Shown here piece after piece: positions 24,786 through 33,763 of a DNA stretch of 56,262 bases (position 1 is its first letter; the number at the start of each line of letters is the position of its first letter). The notes below the pieces were generated by a model, which was not told the DNA's origin, searched no databases, and was given only the letters and a program-made list of their open reading frames with translations. Source of the DNA: DAONFI01 sp035403485 (lineage in GTDB: Bacteria > Planctomycetota > Phycisphaerae > SM23-33); NCBI GenBank assembly GCA_964536835.1, contig CAZIAZ010000011.1:1-56262 (forward strand). The letters run 5' to 3'. Made by a program: the position numbers and the translations under genes.

Positions 24786-25538
24786 TCACCGCGCCATCAG
24801 CGCAAAAACGCCCCAGCCAAGGTATTCCCGCGTGTAGGTGACGTAACGTTTTGGCTCCGCGGTCAGTTTCGCTCGAACCTCTTTCGCAAAGTCGTCGCCG
24901 GGATTCGTTTCGAGCCAGCGGCGCATGGTGAGCCACTTGGCGGCCTCATAACGATCCCAACTTTCCTGGTCGGCCAGAACCATTTCCACCACATCGTAGC
25001 CAAGTTCGCCGAACGATGCGATAAGTTCAGGAAGCGTGAGGAAGTCGGCAATCGAATCGGCGCCGCATCCCTTGGCTGTGTCTTCCGTCGACGGCAGCCG
25101 CAGCCAGTAGGGCTCCCCAACGAGGATGATTCCTCCGGAACGCAGACTTTTTGCCAGAAGCTTGATGGTGCCAGCGACTCCCCCTCCAATCCATGTGGCG
25201 CCGATGCACGCCGCCACACCGACCTTCTCATCGGCAACGTAGCCGGTTGCGTCCCCGTGAATGAATTCGACCCGGTCGGCGACGCCGAGTTCTTCGGCGC
25301 GGAGTTCAGCCTGCTCGCTGAACAACCGGCTCATGTCGACGCCGATGCCGAGGATTCCATAATCGCGTGCCCACGTGCAAAGCATCTCGCCCGAACCGCT
25401 GCCGAGGTCGAGCACCAGGGTTCCCCGTTCCAGACGCAGCGCCGCGCCGAACGCGGCCAGCTTTTCCGATGTGAACGGGTTATGAATGCGATGTGCGCTC
25501 TCGGCAATGTTGAAAATACGCGGGATGTCCATTGTCAT
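24786..25538 (-). CDS. Class I SAM-dependent methyltransferase
   Basis: The 250-residue protein has the SAM-binding motif I LVLDLGSGSGEML (residues about 41-53), then motif II IGVDMS, an HGDATGY acidic segment, and a late GGIILVGEPYW strand. This is the small-molecule methyltransferase pattern; the substrate is unknown. Its bases are visibly richer in G and C than the genes on either side, with many CG steps, suggesting recent transfer. Its ATG overlaps the stop of the upstream AMMECR1-like gene by four bases (ATGA), so it now uses that gene's translation. The 246 bases downstream of it are AT-rich and separate it from the element. Confidence 0.9.
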   Translation of the reverse strand: MTMDIPRIFNIAESAHRIHNPFTSEKLAAFGAALRLERGTLVLDLGSGSGEMLCTWARDYGILGIGVDMSRLFSEQAELRAEELGVADRVEFIHGDATGYVADEKVGVAACIGATWIGGGVAGTIKLLAKSLRSGGIILVGEPYWLRLPSTEDTAKGCGADSIADFLTLPELIASFGELGYDVVEMVLADQESWDRYEAAKWLTMRRWLETNPGDDFAKEVRAKLTAEPKRYVTYTREYLGWGVFALMAR

Positions 25539-27310
25539 GATTTCTTATCTGTTTCTGATTCTGGAGCCATGATGTCAGTTATGGCGTCCAGAACGGCGGC
25601 TGATGCGGCAAGAGATGTTTTGGCGGCGGCTGGATTGATTCGTACCGCACCGGGCCATTTAGCCTGGTCGGCTGCGAAATACGCCTCGTGCGGCCTGTAT
25701 GACATCAGCCAGCAGAAGTCTATCGCGTTTCGACTGGCTGCAGATACGCCAGCCCATTTTGCCACACCCTGCATTTCCATGAACACGCACACTGCTGTTG
25801 CTGTGGCAACAGTGTCGGCTTGGCCGCGGGAATCTATCAACGCACCATTTTCATCCAACAACTGCGAAAACTCCGGCTGGGCGTCTATCAATCTCTTGGT
25901 GAACCGTTTCAGAAATGTCAGGTATTGGGTCTGAATTTCCGCACCGCCGGCAATTATGGTTCTGGCTAACCAGGCTGTTGCGGTCAAATCAAGTGAATCG
26001 CCCTGTTTTATTGAACTGCCCATTTCGCCGGCACGGCCGAGCAGGGTGTCGAGCGACTTGCAAAAAATCATCGTCTGTTGAGGCGTCATCTTTTCCTGGG
26101 CTATTGCCCGTAGAGCGACGGCGAAGGCGAGATTGCCTATCTTACGCTCGCGGCTGTCGGTTATGACGCCGTTATTGTCTATTCGCATAAATAGAAAATT
26201 ACGGATTGCCTTGCTCAAGGACACTATTTCAGGATTTGAATTGTCTCCAGCCACGGCTAGCGACAAAAAGGCGGTCGAAAGTATTTCGTCTTCTGTCGGG
26301 TCTGCCATTACGTAGGCGATATTCATTCTGTGGTCGAACCGTACGCGTTCTTTGGCGACTTTGGCCAGAATGGCATTGGCGATATCGGTTGAGAGTTTGC
26401 GTATCTTGCCGGGAAATTTTGCCGCCACTTTACGCATCACATACGCCAGGTATAGCTCCTGCCACAGCGGCGCACTTGTGCCGTCAGGATTTTTTACGCT
26501 ACTCTCTGCCATGTCGAAATTTCTGGCTGACGCATTCAGGAGCGTTACCAGAAAATATTTGTTGCCAGGGTAAACTCGCAGAATTTTACCCCTGTAATAT
26601 ATGTAGCATTCCTTTGTGTCGGCTGGATTGAGAAAATGAAGGCTGCTGAATATCTGCCACTTGGGTTTGGAGTCGGGCAGAAGCGAAACGTCGGTTTTCG
26701 AGACGGTTTCGAGAATTTTTTCACGTATCTGCAGCGGCGTCCAGCCGTTGCGGTATTCCTCGGAAGGAAGTATGGTGACGTCTATATTGTTGGCTTTAAG
26801 CAGGCCGATGAGTTTGGGGTCGTCAATCCCTGACCAGAACCTGAGGCCCAACAGGCCGGGAATCAGCTTGGCGGTGACGTCCTGTTCCGGAATGACTTGC
26901 ATCTGGCCGAGAATTTCTATTTCAACCGCCAGTTTGGTGAGCGTATCGTCCGTGACCCTGTCACCCAGGGCACTGCTGCGCATCGCCTTGAGTGCCGCCG
27001 CGACGGTGTTACGGGCCAAACCTCTGCCGCTTGCACTGCCTGATGCAAGTTTCACGCCGTCCCGACGAAGCGTAATGAAAACCGTGTAGTCATAAGCGTC
27101 GGAATCGAACATGCTTAGGCTATCAGGTATCGGATACTTATCTGCCGGCGTTCGTTTGTGCAGATAATCGGTCATGGCGCTGCGGGCAAGGCTGGCCAGC
27201 TGTCCGGCCGCTTCGTAACTTACGTTGGGCCTCTGATACTGTGACCACGCTACACCATGAAGTGAGGCGATAATACTTACGAACAACGCGATGACCGCTA
27301 ATTTTTTCAC
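25535..27310 (-). CDS. Exported protein with AMMECR1-like N-terminal domain
   Basis: This 591-residue protein has a signal peptide (LAVIALFVSIIASLHGVAWS). Residues about 70-160 resemble the AMMECR1 fold (YDYTVFITLRRDGVKLASGS, later LAVEIEILGQMQVI), but the usual RGCIG signature is absent. Residues about 290-580 are helical repeats resembling a terpenoid-cyclase or glycosidase alpha/alpha barrel (LSLAVAGDNSNPEIVSLSKA). The role is unknown, and export makes it different from typical cytoplasmic AMMECR1 proteins. It is upstream of and overlaps the methyltransferase. Confidence 0.6.
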   Translation of the reverse strand: MKKLAVIALFVSIIASLHGVAWSQYQRPNVSYEAAGQLASLARSAMTDYLHKRTPADKYPIPDSLSMFDSDAYDYTVFITLRRDGVKLASGSASGRGLARNTVAAALKAMRSSALGDRVTDDTLTKLAVEIEILGQMQVIPEQDVTAKLIPGLLGLRFWSGIDDPKLIGLLKANNIDVTILPSEEYRNGWTPLQIREKILETVSKTDVSLLPDSKPKWQIFSSLHFLNPADTKECYIYYRGKILRVYPGNKYFLVTLLNASARNFDMAESSVKNPDGTSAPLWQELYLAYVMRKVAAKFPGKIRKLSTDIANAILAKVAKERVRFDHRMNIAYVMADPTEDEILSTAFLSLAVAGDNSNPEIVSLSKAIRNFLFMRIDNNGVITDSRERKIGNLAFAVALRAIAQEKMTPQQTMIFCKSLDTLLGRAGEMGSSIKQGDSLDLTATAWLARTIIAGGAEIQTQYLTFLKRFTKRLIDAQPEFSQLLDENGALIDSRGQADTVATATAVCVFMEMQGVAKWAGVSAASRNAIDFCWLMSYRPHEAYFAADQAKWPGAVRINPAAAKTSLAASAAVLDAITDIMAPESETDKKS

Positions 27311-27381
27311 GGATGGTAGTTTACGGCCTTGATGGCGAAATGTAAAGCCCTGAGATAAAACTCAAAAAAATCATTTTTTAT

Positions 27382-27411
27382 TTGGTGTTCACGTTGGCAA
27401 GTGCTTATAAT
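27382..27411 (+). promoter_or_regulatory. Possible promoter of the HU/IHF gene
   Basis: A perfect TATAAT (27406-27411) lies 18 bases after TTGGTG (27382-27387). A second TATAAT occurs at 27443-27448, flanked by GTCGAC at 27426 and 27453, which might be a binding site. The rest of the 337-base gap holds nothing else that I can name. Confidence 0.4.
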
Positions 27412-27647
27412 ATATTGTAAGTCTTGTCGACGTGGAGAGTTCTATAATAGATGTCGACGATGTAGCGTGCTGTTCAGGCGAGACTATGGTTAGGCAATAT
27501 GAAAATTTTGCATAATTGATGTTTTTGGACGATTTTTTAACGGATTTGGCGTAGTCCATGGACAGGGTTGAAAAAGCGGTATAAAACCGTCGAGATGTAC
27601 ATTTTTTCGATCAATGCCCAAAGCGGCCCGAAACGAAAGGTACATTT

Positions 27648-27989
27648 ATGCACACTATTACTAAAAAAGAACTGGTTGATAGAATTGCTGACCGCACGGA
27701 GCAGAAGCGGGTGGTGGTCAAACGTATTATCCAGATGTTCCTGGATGAGATTATTGATGAACTCGGCCAGGGCAACAGGCTGGAATTTCGTGATTTCGGC
27801 GTTTTTGAGACCAAATCGCGTGCCGCCAGGATGGCTCAGAATCCCAAAACCCTTCAGAGAGTGCATGTGCCGCCGAAACGAACCGTCAAATTCAAGGTCG
27901 GCAGGCTTATGAAGCTGAAGCTTCTGGGCGAAGAACTGCCGCCGAGAGATTATAACTCCAAAGAATTTGAAGAGAACGACAACGTATAG
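27648..27989 (+). CDS. HU/IHF-family DNA-bending protein
   Basis: This 113-residue protein has the HU/IHF fold: TKKELVDRIADRT helices, the RLEFRDFGVFETK strands, and the DNA-inserting arm RAARMAQNPKT (canonical RxGRNPxT). About 15 extra acidic/polar residues at the C-terminus extend beyond the usual 90-95. It works as a dimer to bend and compact DNA. A weak GAAAGG precedes the ATG. The gene stands alone, followed by a strong terminator. Confidence 0.93.
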   Translation: MHTITKKELVDRIADRTEQKRVVVKRIIQMFLDEIIDELGQGNRLEFRDFGVFETKSRAARMAQNPKTLQRVHVPPKRTVKFKVGRLMKLKLLGEELPPRDYNSKEFEENDNV

Positions 27990-28039
27990 CACATATTAAT
28001 GTGCATAAAGAATGTCGGTTTGATTTTTTGTCTTTCCAA

Positions 28040-28072
28040 ATGCGCCGCCGGTTAATCTGGCGGCGCATTTTT
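28040..28072 (+). terminator. Rho-independent terminator after the HU/IHF gene
   Basis: ATGCGCCGCC and GGCGGCGCAT form a perfect ten-bp GC-rich stem with a nine-base loop, followed by TTTTT. Confidence 0.85.
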
Positions 28073-28130
28073 CATGGCTGCCGGCGGTATTGTCCTGTTT
28101 TAAGACCGAACGGATATAGAGAGGCGATTC

Positions 28131-28158
28131 TAGAGCATCTCAAGTTTAACATGCTCTA
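28131..28158. repeat. Minimal family-2 MITE-like repeat
   Basis: TAGAGCAT is joined directly to the other terminus, CAAGTTTAACATGCTCTA. The same ends bracket the 161-bp element at 54403-54563. This copy appears to have lost its interior. Confidence 0.7.
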
Positions 28159-28191
28159 ATCTGGAATCGTTCATGCCGTCGTGAAATATTC

Positions 28192-28218
28192 AAAAAGGTA
28201 AAAATTTTTTGCCTTTTT
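28192..28218. other. AT-rich near-palindrome upstream of metF
   Basis: AAAAAGGTAAAAA is followed by TTTTTTGCCTTTTT, giving a 27-base near-perfect inverted repeat with one mismatch and one unpaired base. It could terminate transcription in either direction or extrude as a cruciform. It lies 80 bases before metF. Confidence 0.4.
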
Positions 28219-28298
28219 CCCTATCTGCACGTAAGATATTCAAATGCAGGCAGATGTAGCCGGCAGAAGCATTTTGTTTGCTATTTTCGGAAGAATCG

Positions 28299-29183
28299 AT
28301 GAAATACCAGAAAATTTCGGATATTTTTAAAGACGGCAGAAAGACTTTGTCGTTTGAATTTTTCCCGCCCAAGACGGATAAAGGGCGTGAGCAGCTTTAC
28401 AGGACGGCTGAAGAGTTGATGACGCTCTCGCCCGACTTTTTTTCCGTTACTTATGGTGCCGGCGGTTCGTCAGCCAGGAGTACGCTGGAAATTGTCGAAA
28501 CGCTTCAGTCGAAATTCGACATTCCCGTAATGCACCATTTTACCTGCACCAAGCACACGCGAGTGGCTATACGTAACGAGCTTAACGAGTTAATGGCTAG
28601 CGGGATACACAACATTCTCGCATTACGGGGCGACCCGCCGGCGGCTGAGCCGCATTATGAGCCTGGCCCTGATGAGCCGCGTTATGCATTTGAACTTATA
28701 AAACTTATCCGCGAGCGGGCTGGCTGGTTTTCGGTGGGTGTGGCGGTTTTTCCGGAAGGCCACTGCCAGACGCCTTCGCGGGAATTGGACTCGCTTTACA
28801 CTCGCGTAAAGCAGGAGGTCGGTGCGGATTTCGGCATATGCCAGGTCTGTTTCGACATAGAAATTTTCCGCGAATTTTATATGCGGCAGTGCGATGCCGG
28901 CGTGACAATGCCGATGATTCCCGGCATACTGCCGGTTGTAAACTGGGAGAATTTCGTTAATTTCTGCAATAGATGTGCCACGAAAATCCCCGAAATACTC
29001 AAACCGATTTACGAGCCCATCGCCGCGGATACAGCCGCGATGGAAAAAGCCGGCGTGGATTTCAGCGTCGAACTCTGTCGCAGCCTGCTTGACATTAATG
29101 TTCCAGGCCTTCACATGTATTGTCTGAACAAGCCTGAACCCATCTCAACTGTGGTACACACGCTGGGCAATGATTGGCGATAA
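28299..29183 (+). CDS. metF: Methylenetetrahydrofolate reductase
   Basis: This 294-residue protein is a typical MetF of usual length. It has the catalytic glutamate in LSFEFFPPKT, then FSVTYGAGGSS, HFTCTKHTR, NILALRGDPP and PMIPGILPV, all conserved FAD/folate barrel segments. It reduces 5,10-methylene-THF to 5-methyl-THF for methionine synthesis. GGAAGA lies just before the ATG at 28299; a TTG seven codons upstream is unlikely to be used. It is a single gene, without a recognisable riboswitch in its leader. Confidence 0.95.
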   Translation: MKYQKISDIFKDGRKTLSFEFFPPKTDKGREQLYRTAEELMTLSPDFFSVTYGAGGSSARSTLEIVETLQSKFDIPVMHHFTCTKHTRVAIRNELNELMASGIHNILALRGDPPAAEPHYEPGPDEPRYAFELIKLIRERAGWFSVGVAVFPEGHCQTPSRELDSLYTRVKQEVGADFGICQVCFDIEIFREFYMRQCDAGVTMPMIPGILPVVNWENFVNFCNRCATKIPEILKPIYEPIAADTAAMEKAGVDFSVELCRSLLDINVPGLHMYCLNKPEPISTVVHTLGNDWR

Positions 29184-29541
29184 TGAAATAATCGTTTGAT
29201 TTCCGCTTGTCAAATCAACGGTGATTTTTATATCGAAGCGGTAAAATTTCATGGTTTATCGGAGAAAAGTTCTGTTTTTCAAAAATTGTAAGGGTTTCTT
29301 GATACGGGGTCTGAATTTTTCAGGCAACTCCGGCAGGGATTTTTTAGGGCTGTCGGTGAAAAATGTGAACCAAGCCGTAAACGGCTACGTATAAATCCAT
29401 AATGTTGCTTTATTGCAGTTTCCAATTAAATCGGCTGATTTTGATAGCGTATAAAGCGGTTGCAAACCATGCAATAAAATCGGCCGCGTATGGTTATTTA
29501 TGTTTTGGACATTTTGACAGGAAGCACGGGAGGTGCGGTAA
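29184..29541 (+). other. 358-base region upstream of the MoxR/Bat operon
   Basis: No gene is seen. There is a short perfect hairpin, AGCCGTAAACGGCT (near 29372-29385), and several AT-rich -10-like sequences, but none has a convincing -35 partner. The operon promoter must lie here or upstream. Confidence 0.4.
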
Positions 29542-30537
29542 ATGAGTACGCATGAACAGATTACGGAAATGTCGGACAGGGTAAAAGAGGCGTCGTCGCA
29601 TTTCAGACGTCTTGTCGATGAAGTTTCGCACGTCATTGTCGGCCAGGAAAGGCTGCTTCACCGGATGCTCATCGGCCTTCTGAGCAATGGCCATCTTCTT
29701 ATAGAAGGTGTGCCGGGCCTGGCCAAGACCCTTGCAGTATCATGTCTTTCCAAGGGCATAGATACCGGTTTTCAGCGGTTGCAATTCACTCCCGATCTTC
29801 TGCCGGCTGACCTTACCGGCACGCAGGTATATCATCCGCAGACGCAGACGTTCGTAGTGCAGAAGGGTCCGATTTTCTCGAATCTCATTCTTGCGGATGA
29901 AATAAACCGTGCGCCGGCCAAGGTTCAAAGCGCTCTTCTCGAAGCCATGCAGGAACGTCAGGTTACCATCGGCGGAGAAACCTTCAAACTTCCGCAGCCG
30001 TTTCTTGTGATGGCTACCCAGAACCCAATCGAGCAGGAAGGTACGTATCCGTTGCCCGAAGCGCAGGTAGACCGTTTTATGCTAAAAGTAATCGTCGGAT
30101 ATCCGTCGCGTCAGGAAGAACGGAAAATTCTCGACCGCATGGGCAGTACTGCGCCGGATATCGACATAAACGCAGTAATGAAGCCTGACGATATCATCGC
30201 CGCCCGCAAGCTGGTCGACGAAATGTACGTTGACGACAAGGTCAAGGATTATATAGTCGACCTGGTGGTGGCGACCCGTGAGCCCGGTACGTTCGGCGTG
30301 CCGGTCGAAGGCCTTATAGACTATGGCGCCTCGCCGCGTGCTACCATAGCAATTACTCTGGCTGCCAAGGCTAACGCATTCCTCGCCGGACGCGGTTACG
30401 TGATTCCGCAGGATGTGAAGGATCTCGCTATGGACGTTTTGCGTCATCGCGTTATAGTCACCTACGAAGCCGAGGCTGAAGGCAAAACTTCCGAAGATGT
30501 TGTGCGGACAATACTGGAATACGTGCCAGTGCCGTAG
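29542..30537 (+). CDS. moxR: MoxR-family AAA+ ATPase
   Basis: The 331-residue protein has the Walker A motif GVPGLAKT (56-63), the Walker B segment LILADEINRAP, sensor 1 ATQNPIEQEGTYPLPEAQ and the C-terminal AAA lid. MoxR proteins work as chaperone-like ATPases with VWA-domain partners encoded beside them. GGAGG precedes the ATG at a good distance. It opens the operon, 25 bases before the DUF58 gene. Confidence 0.95.
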   Translation: MSTHEQITEMSDRVKEASSHFRRLVDEVSHVIVGQERLLHRMLIGLLSNGHLLIEGVPGLAKTLAVSCLSKGIDTGFQRLQFTPDLLPADLTGTQVYHPQTQTFVVQKGPIFSNLILADEINRAPAKVQSALLEAMQERQVTIGGETFKLPQPFLVMATQNPIEQEGTYPLPEAQVDRFMLKVIVGYPSRQEERKILDRMGSTAPDIDINAVMKPDDIIAARKLVDEMYVDDKVKDYIVDLVVATREPGTFGVPVEGLIDYGASPRATIAITLAAKANAFLAGRGYVIPQDVKDLAMDVLRHRVIVTYEAEAEGKTSEDVVRTILEYVPVP

Positions 30538-30562
30538 GCGTTGGAGTCTGGAGGTCTGGACA

Positions 30563-31447
30563 ATGGTTAGCACCAGCGAACTTCTGAAAAAAGTGCGGCG
30601 CATCGAGATATACACGTCGCACATCGTGGACGACATTCTCAGCGGTCAGTATCATTCCGCGTTCAAAGGCCGCGGCATGGAGTTTGAAGAAGTACGGCCG
30701 TATGCCATCGGCGATGATGTGCGAACGATAGACTGGAACGTCACAGCACGTCACAATCAGCCGTTCGTCAAGCTGTTTCGCGAAGAACGTGAACTTACCG
30801 TAACGCTGCTGGTTGACCTGAGCGCATCGCAGGGGTTCGGCAGCGGAGAACAGCTCAAACACGAACTCGTAGCCGAGGTCGGCGCAACGCTAGCGTTTTC
30901 GGCGATTAAAAATAACGACAAGGTCGCGCTGATTGGTTTTACGGATGAAATAGAAAAGGCTGTACCGGCTCGCAAGGGCACGCGACACGTGCTTAGAGTG
31001 ATACGCGAACTGCTCGGCTGTGAGCCGAAGGGCGTAAAAACGTCCATCGCCCGCGCGCTTGAACATCTCAGCCGCGTTCAGAAACGCCGCTCGGTGGTTT
31101 TCCTCATCAGCGACTTTCTCGACAGCGGTTATGAAAAGGCTCTTCGCGTGGCGCGCCGGCGACACGATATCGTACCCATAGTCGTATCCGACCCGCGGGA
31201 AGATGAACTGCCGAATGTTGGACTGATTGAATTGCGGGACGAAGAAACCGGCCAACATGTATTGGTCGATACGTCGAGAGGTCGCAACAGGCGACAATAC
31301 GCACAGCTTGTGACGCAGCGCAACAAGACGCGGGACGACCTGTTCCGGCGGCTGAATATGGAAGCAATATATCTCAAAACCGGCCAGGATTTCATCGATC
31401 CGTTGAAGGCGTTTTTCCATAAACGGCTGATGAAGCTCAAACGCTGA
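30563..31447 (+). CDS. DUF58 (VWA-like) protein
   Basis: This 294-residue cytoplasmic protein has the DUF58 core GMEFEEVRPYAIGDDVRTIDWNV (split here as GMEFEEVRPY, then GDDVRTIDWN). A von Willebrand A-like fold with the MIDAS-like DLSAS and a later FLISDFLD strand follows. DUF58 proteins are the standard partners of MoxR. The ATG at 30563 follows GGAGG; the frame upstream to 30497 overlaps moxR and is not used. Confidence 0.92.
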   Translation: MVSTSELLKKVRRIEIYTSHIVDDILSGQYHSAFKGRGMEFEEVRPYAIGDDVRTIDWNVTARHNQPFVKLFREERELTVTLLVDLSASQGFGSGEQLKHELVAEVGATLAFSAIKNNDKVALIGFTDEIEKAVPARKGTRHVLRVIRELLGCEPKGVKTSIARALEHLSRVQKRRSVVFLISDFLDSGYEKALRVARRRHDIVPIVVSDPREDELPNVGLIELRDEETGQHVLVDTSRGRNRRQYAQLVTQRNKTRDDLFRRLNMEAIYLKTGQDFIDPLKAFFHKRLMKLKR

Positions 31448-31560
31448 GTGATTGCAGATTTATGGTTGCGAATGGTGAATCGACGGATTCAGGCATGAGT
31501 TTTGTATTCGATGTTGTCCGGTTTTTGCTTTTGTGAGATTCCGGCAACGCAGGAGAAAAT

Positions 31561-32562
31561 ATGCGTAGCATTTGGTTTGCAATACTGGTTTTTGCTGTTG
31601 CGGCTGGCTGCATTACGGGCGGTTGCAGCCGCGATAGGAAATCTGTGGAACAGCTTCCGCCGCCCATAGTCAAAACAGCCGAGAAAGGCCCCGTCAAACT
31701 CACCGTTACACTCGACCGCAGCGAAGCGCAGGTAGCCTGGCCGTTGCGTCTGACCATAGCGGCTGTGGCGAAAAACGGCGTAACAGTTACGCTGCCGAAT
31801 GCCGTTAAAACTCTTGGCGACATGACCGTTACTCAAACTGCCGACGACCCTGATATTCCGACTGCTGACGGAACTGCAAGACTGTGGAAACGCACCATGA
31901 CGCTTGAGAGCTACACGTCAGGCGAAAAAAATATTCCAGCCGTTACGGTGAAGTTTACTGACCTTCGAGACCCTAAAAAGCCCGTGAAAACGGAACTCAC
32001 TACCGAGGCGTTCAAACTGAAGATAATATCCGCCATCCAGGGCAAGGCTGATCCGTATAAACCTCGCGACATCAAGGGGACCCTCGAACTTACGCCCAAG
32101 CCGGATTATTCGTGGGTATGGATTGCCCTGTGCGTTATTGCAGGCTTGGCGGCGGTTCTGCTGGTTGTGCGATATTTCATCCGTCGCAGAATCATGCGAG
32201 CCCTTACCGCAGGCGAGTGGGCTATGCGGCAATTAAATATCCTCGAAGATGAACATCTGCCGGAAACCGGCCTTGTCGAAAAATTTTATGTACGCCTTAC
32301 CTCCGTCGTGCGGCAGTATATCGAACGACGGTTCGGAATCGCCGCGCCTAAACTCACTACGCGTGAATTTCTCGAAAAAGTTCAGGCCAGGCATATCGTC
32401 AGCGACGACAATCGTCAAAGCCTCCAGCAATTCCTTTCCGCAGCCGACATGGTGAAGTTCGCAAAGTTCACGCCGAATCCTGACGAGGTGAATTCGTCGT
32501 TCGGTACTGCCAGGGATTTCATATCGCGCACGGCTGCCCGCAGTGAAGAGGAGGTCAGATGA
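31561..32562 (+). CDS. Membrane-anchored lipoprotein with BatD/DUF4381-like features
   Basis: This 333-residue protein has a lipoprotein-type signal (VAAGC or TGGC, cysteine 17 or 22), an Ig-like periplasmic domain of about 140 residues (KLTVTLDRSEAQVAWPLRL), one transmembrane helix near 182-202 (WIALCVIAGLAAVLLVVRYF), and a cytoplasmic helical domain (LVEKFYVRLTSVVRQYIERRF). The last part is the DUF4381/BatD-tail pattern found between DUF58 and BatA genes. It may link a periplasmic signal to the MoxR complex. Its stop overlaps the BatA start by four bases. Confidence 0.75.
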   Translation: MRSIWFAILVFAVAAGCITGGCSRDRKSVEQLPPPIVKTAEKGPVKLTVTLDRSEAQVAWPLRLTIAAVAKNGVTVTLPNAVKTLGDMTVTQTADDPDIPTADGTARLWKRTMTLESYTSGEKNIPAVTVKFTDLRDPKKPVKTELTTEAFKLKIISAIQGKADPYKPRDIKGTLELTPKPDYSWVWIALCVIAGLAAVLLVVRYFIRRRIMRALTAGEWAMRQLNILEDEHLPETGLVEKFYVRLTSVVRQYIERRFGIAAPKLTTREFLEKVQARHIVSDDNRQSLQQFLSAADMVKFAKFTPNPDEVNSSFGTARDFISRTAARSEEEVR

Positions 32563-33653
32563 TGAGTTGGCATAACGCATGGTTTCTGTTGCTGCTGATG
32601 CCTGTGGCGCTGATAGCATGGCGGATGTTTCTGCCGCGTAAGTGGGCGGCTGTTGGGTTCAGCGATACCGGCCAAGCAGCAAAAATTTCCGGCGGCCTTA
32701 AAGCCGGATTCATGTGGCTGTGTCCCGCGCTGAAGATACTGGGGTTGGTGTTGCTGGTTATCTGCCTTGCGCGGCCGCAACGCGGCATAGAGAAGACGAA
32801 AATTTTCACCGAAGGCATTGCCATAGAGATGGTGCTTGACAGGTCAGGCAGTATGCAGGCGCTGGATTTCACGTTAAACAATCGGCGAGTCGACCGGCTG
32901 GACGCCATAAAAAACGTGGCGACGCGATTCATCGAAGGCGACAAGGCTCTGAATCTGCCGGGCCGTCAACATGATATCATCGGCATGGTCACGTTCGCGC
33001 ATTATGCCGATAATCTCTGCACTCTGACGCCTGACCATGCATACCTTATAAAGAAAATCGACGAAATTAAAATCGTCAATACGCAGGATGAGGACGGAAC
33101 AGCCATAGGCGATGCGCTTGGGCTTGCCGTTGAGCGGCTGGATACGCTCAAAAGCAAGAAAAAGCCTGACGGCACTGACAGGATTAAGAGCAAAATCATC
33201 ATTCTGCTGACCGACGGCGAAAACAATCGCGGTGACATAATGCCGCTCAAGGCGGCTGAGCTTGCCAAGTCACACGGCATCAAGATTTACACCATAGGCG
33301 TCGGCACTAAAGGGATGGCCCCCGTGCCGGTGATAGACCCCTTTACCGGCCAGACCGTCATAAGACTGGCTAAGGTTGATATTGACGAAAAAACGCTGAA
33401 GGAAATCGCACGGCTGACCGGCGGCGAGTATTTCCGCGCGACGGATACGAAGTCACTCGAAAAAATCTACGCCACTATCGACAAGCTGGAAAAAACTGTC
33501 ATAGAGCAGAAAAAATATGCGGAATACCGTGAACTTGCCCTAAAACCTTTCAGGATTGGCGGGTATATGTTTCCGCCGTTGTTGCTGGTGGCGTTTGTCG
33601 TGCTGGGCCTGGAGGCGCTGCTGGCGAATACCTGGTTGAGAAAAGTTCCTTAA
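32559..33653 (+). CDS. batA: BatA-like VWA-domain membrane protein
   Basis: This 364-residue protein has an N-terminal helix (FLLLLMPVALIAW) and a second helix near 56-70. A periplasmic or cytoplasmic VWA domain follows, with an intact MIDAS DRSGS (94-98), T in GTAIGDAL and D in LLTDGENN. A C-terminal helix (FPPLLLVAFVVLGLEALLA) ends it. This is the aerotolerance BatA layout. The MIDAS binds a metal and a partner protein, probably under MoxR control. It overlaps the preceding gene by four bases. Confidence 0.93.
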   Translation: MMSWHNAWFLLLLMPVALIAWRMFLPRKWAAVGFSDTGQAAKISGGLKAGFMWLCPALKILGLVLLVICLARPQRGIEKTKIFTEGIAIEMVLDRSGSMQALDFTLNNRRVDRLDAIKNVATRFIEGDKALNLPGRQHDIIGMVTFAHYADNLCTLTPDHAYLIKKIDEIKIVNTQDEDGTAIGDALGLAVERLDTLKSKKKPDGTDRIKSKIIILLTDGENNRGDIMPLKAAELAKSHGIKIYTIGVGTKGMAPVPVIDPFTGQTVIRLAKVDIDEKTLKEIARLTGGEYFRATDTKSLEKIYATIDKLEKTVIEQKKYAEYRELALKPFRIGGYMFPPLLLVAFVVLGLEALLANTWLRKVP

Positions 33654-33763
33654 AAAAATCGTCAATCTGTTGAACCTGTTTTTGAGGCTGAAATCGATTA
33701 GTGACGTTGAACGGCTTGCAGACGGATTGTTGCAGAAAATAACCGAGAGGATTTTTACTGAAC

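Noticed and set aside
24648..25934. 428-residue plus-strand open frame
   Set aside because: It lies opposite the methyltransferase and the AMMECR1-like gene, crosses their boundary and has no recognisable domain; GC-rich antisense DNA often stays open.
28159..28298. Possible SAM-type riboswitch before metF
   Set aside because: The leader has an ATCTGC/GCAGAT stem and an AT-rich palindrome, but none of the conserved cores of SAM or SAH riboswitches could be found.
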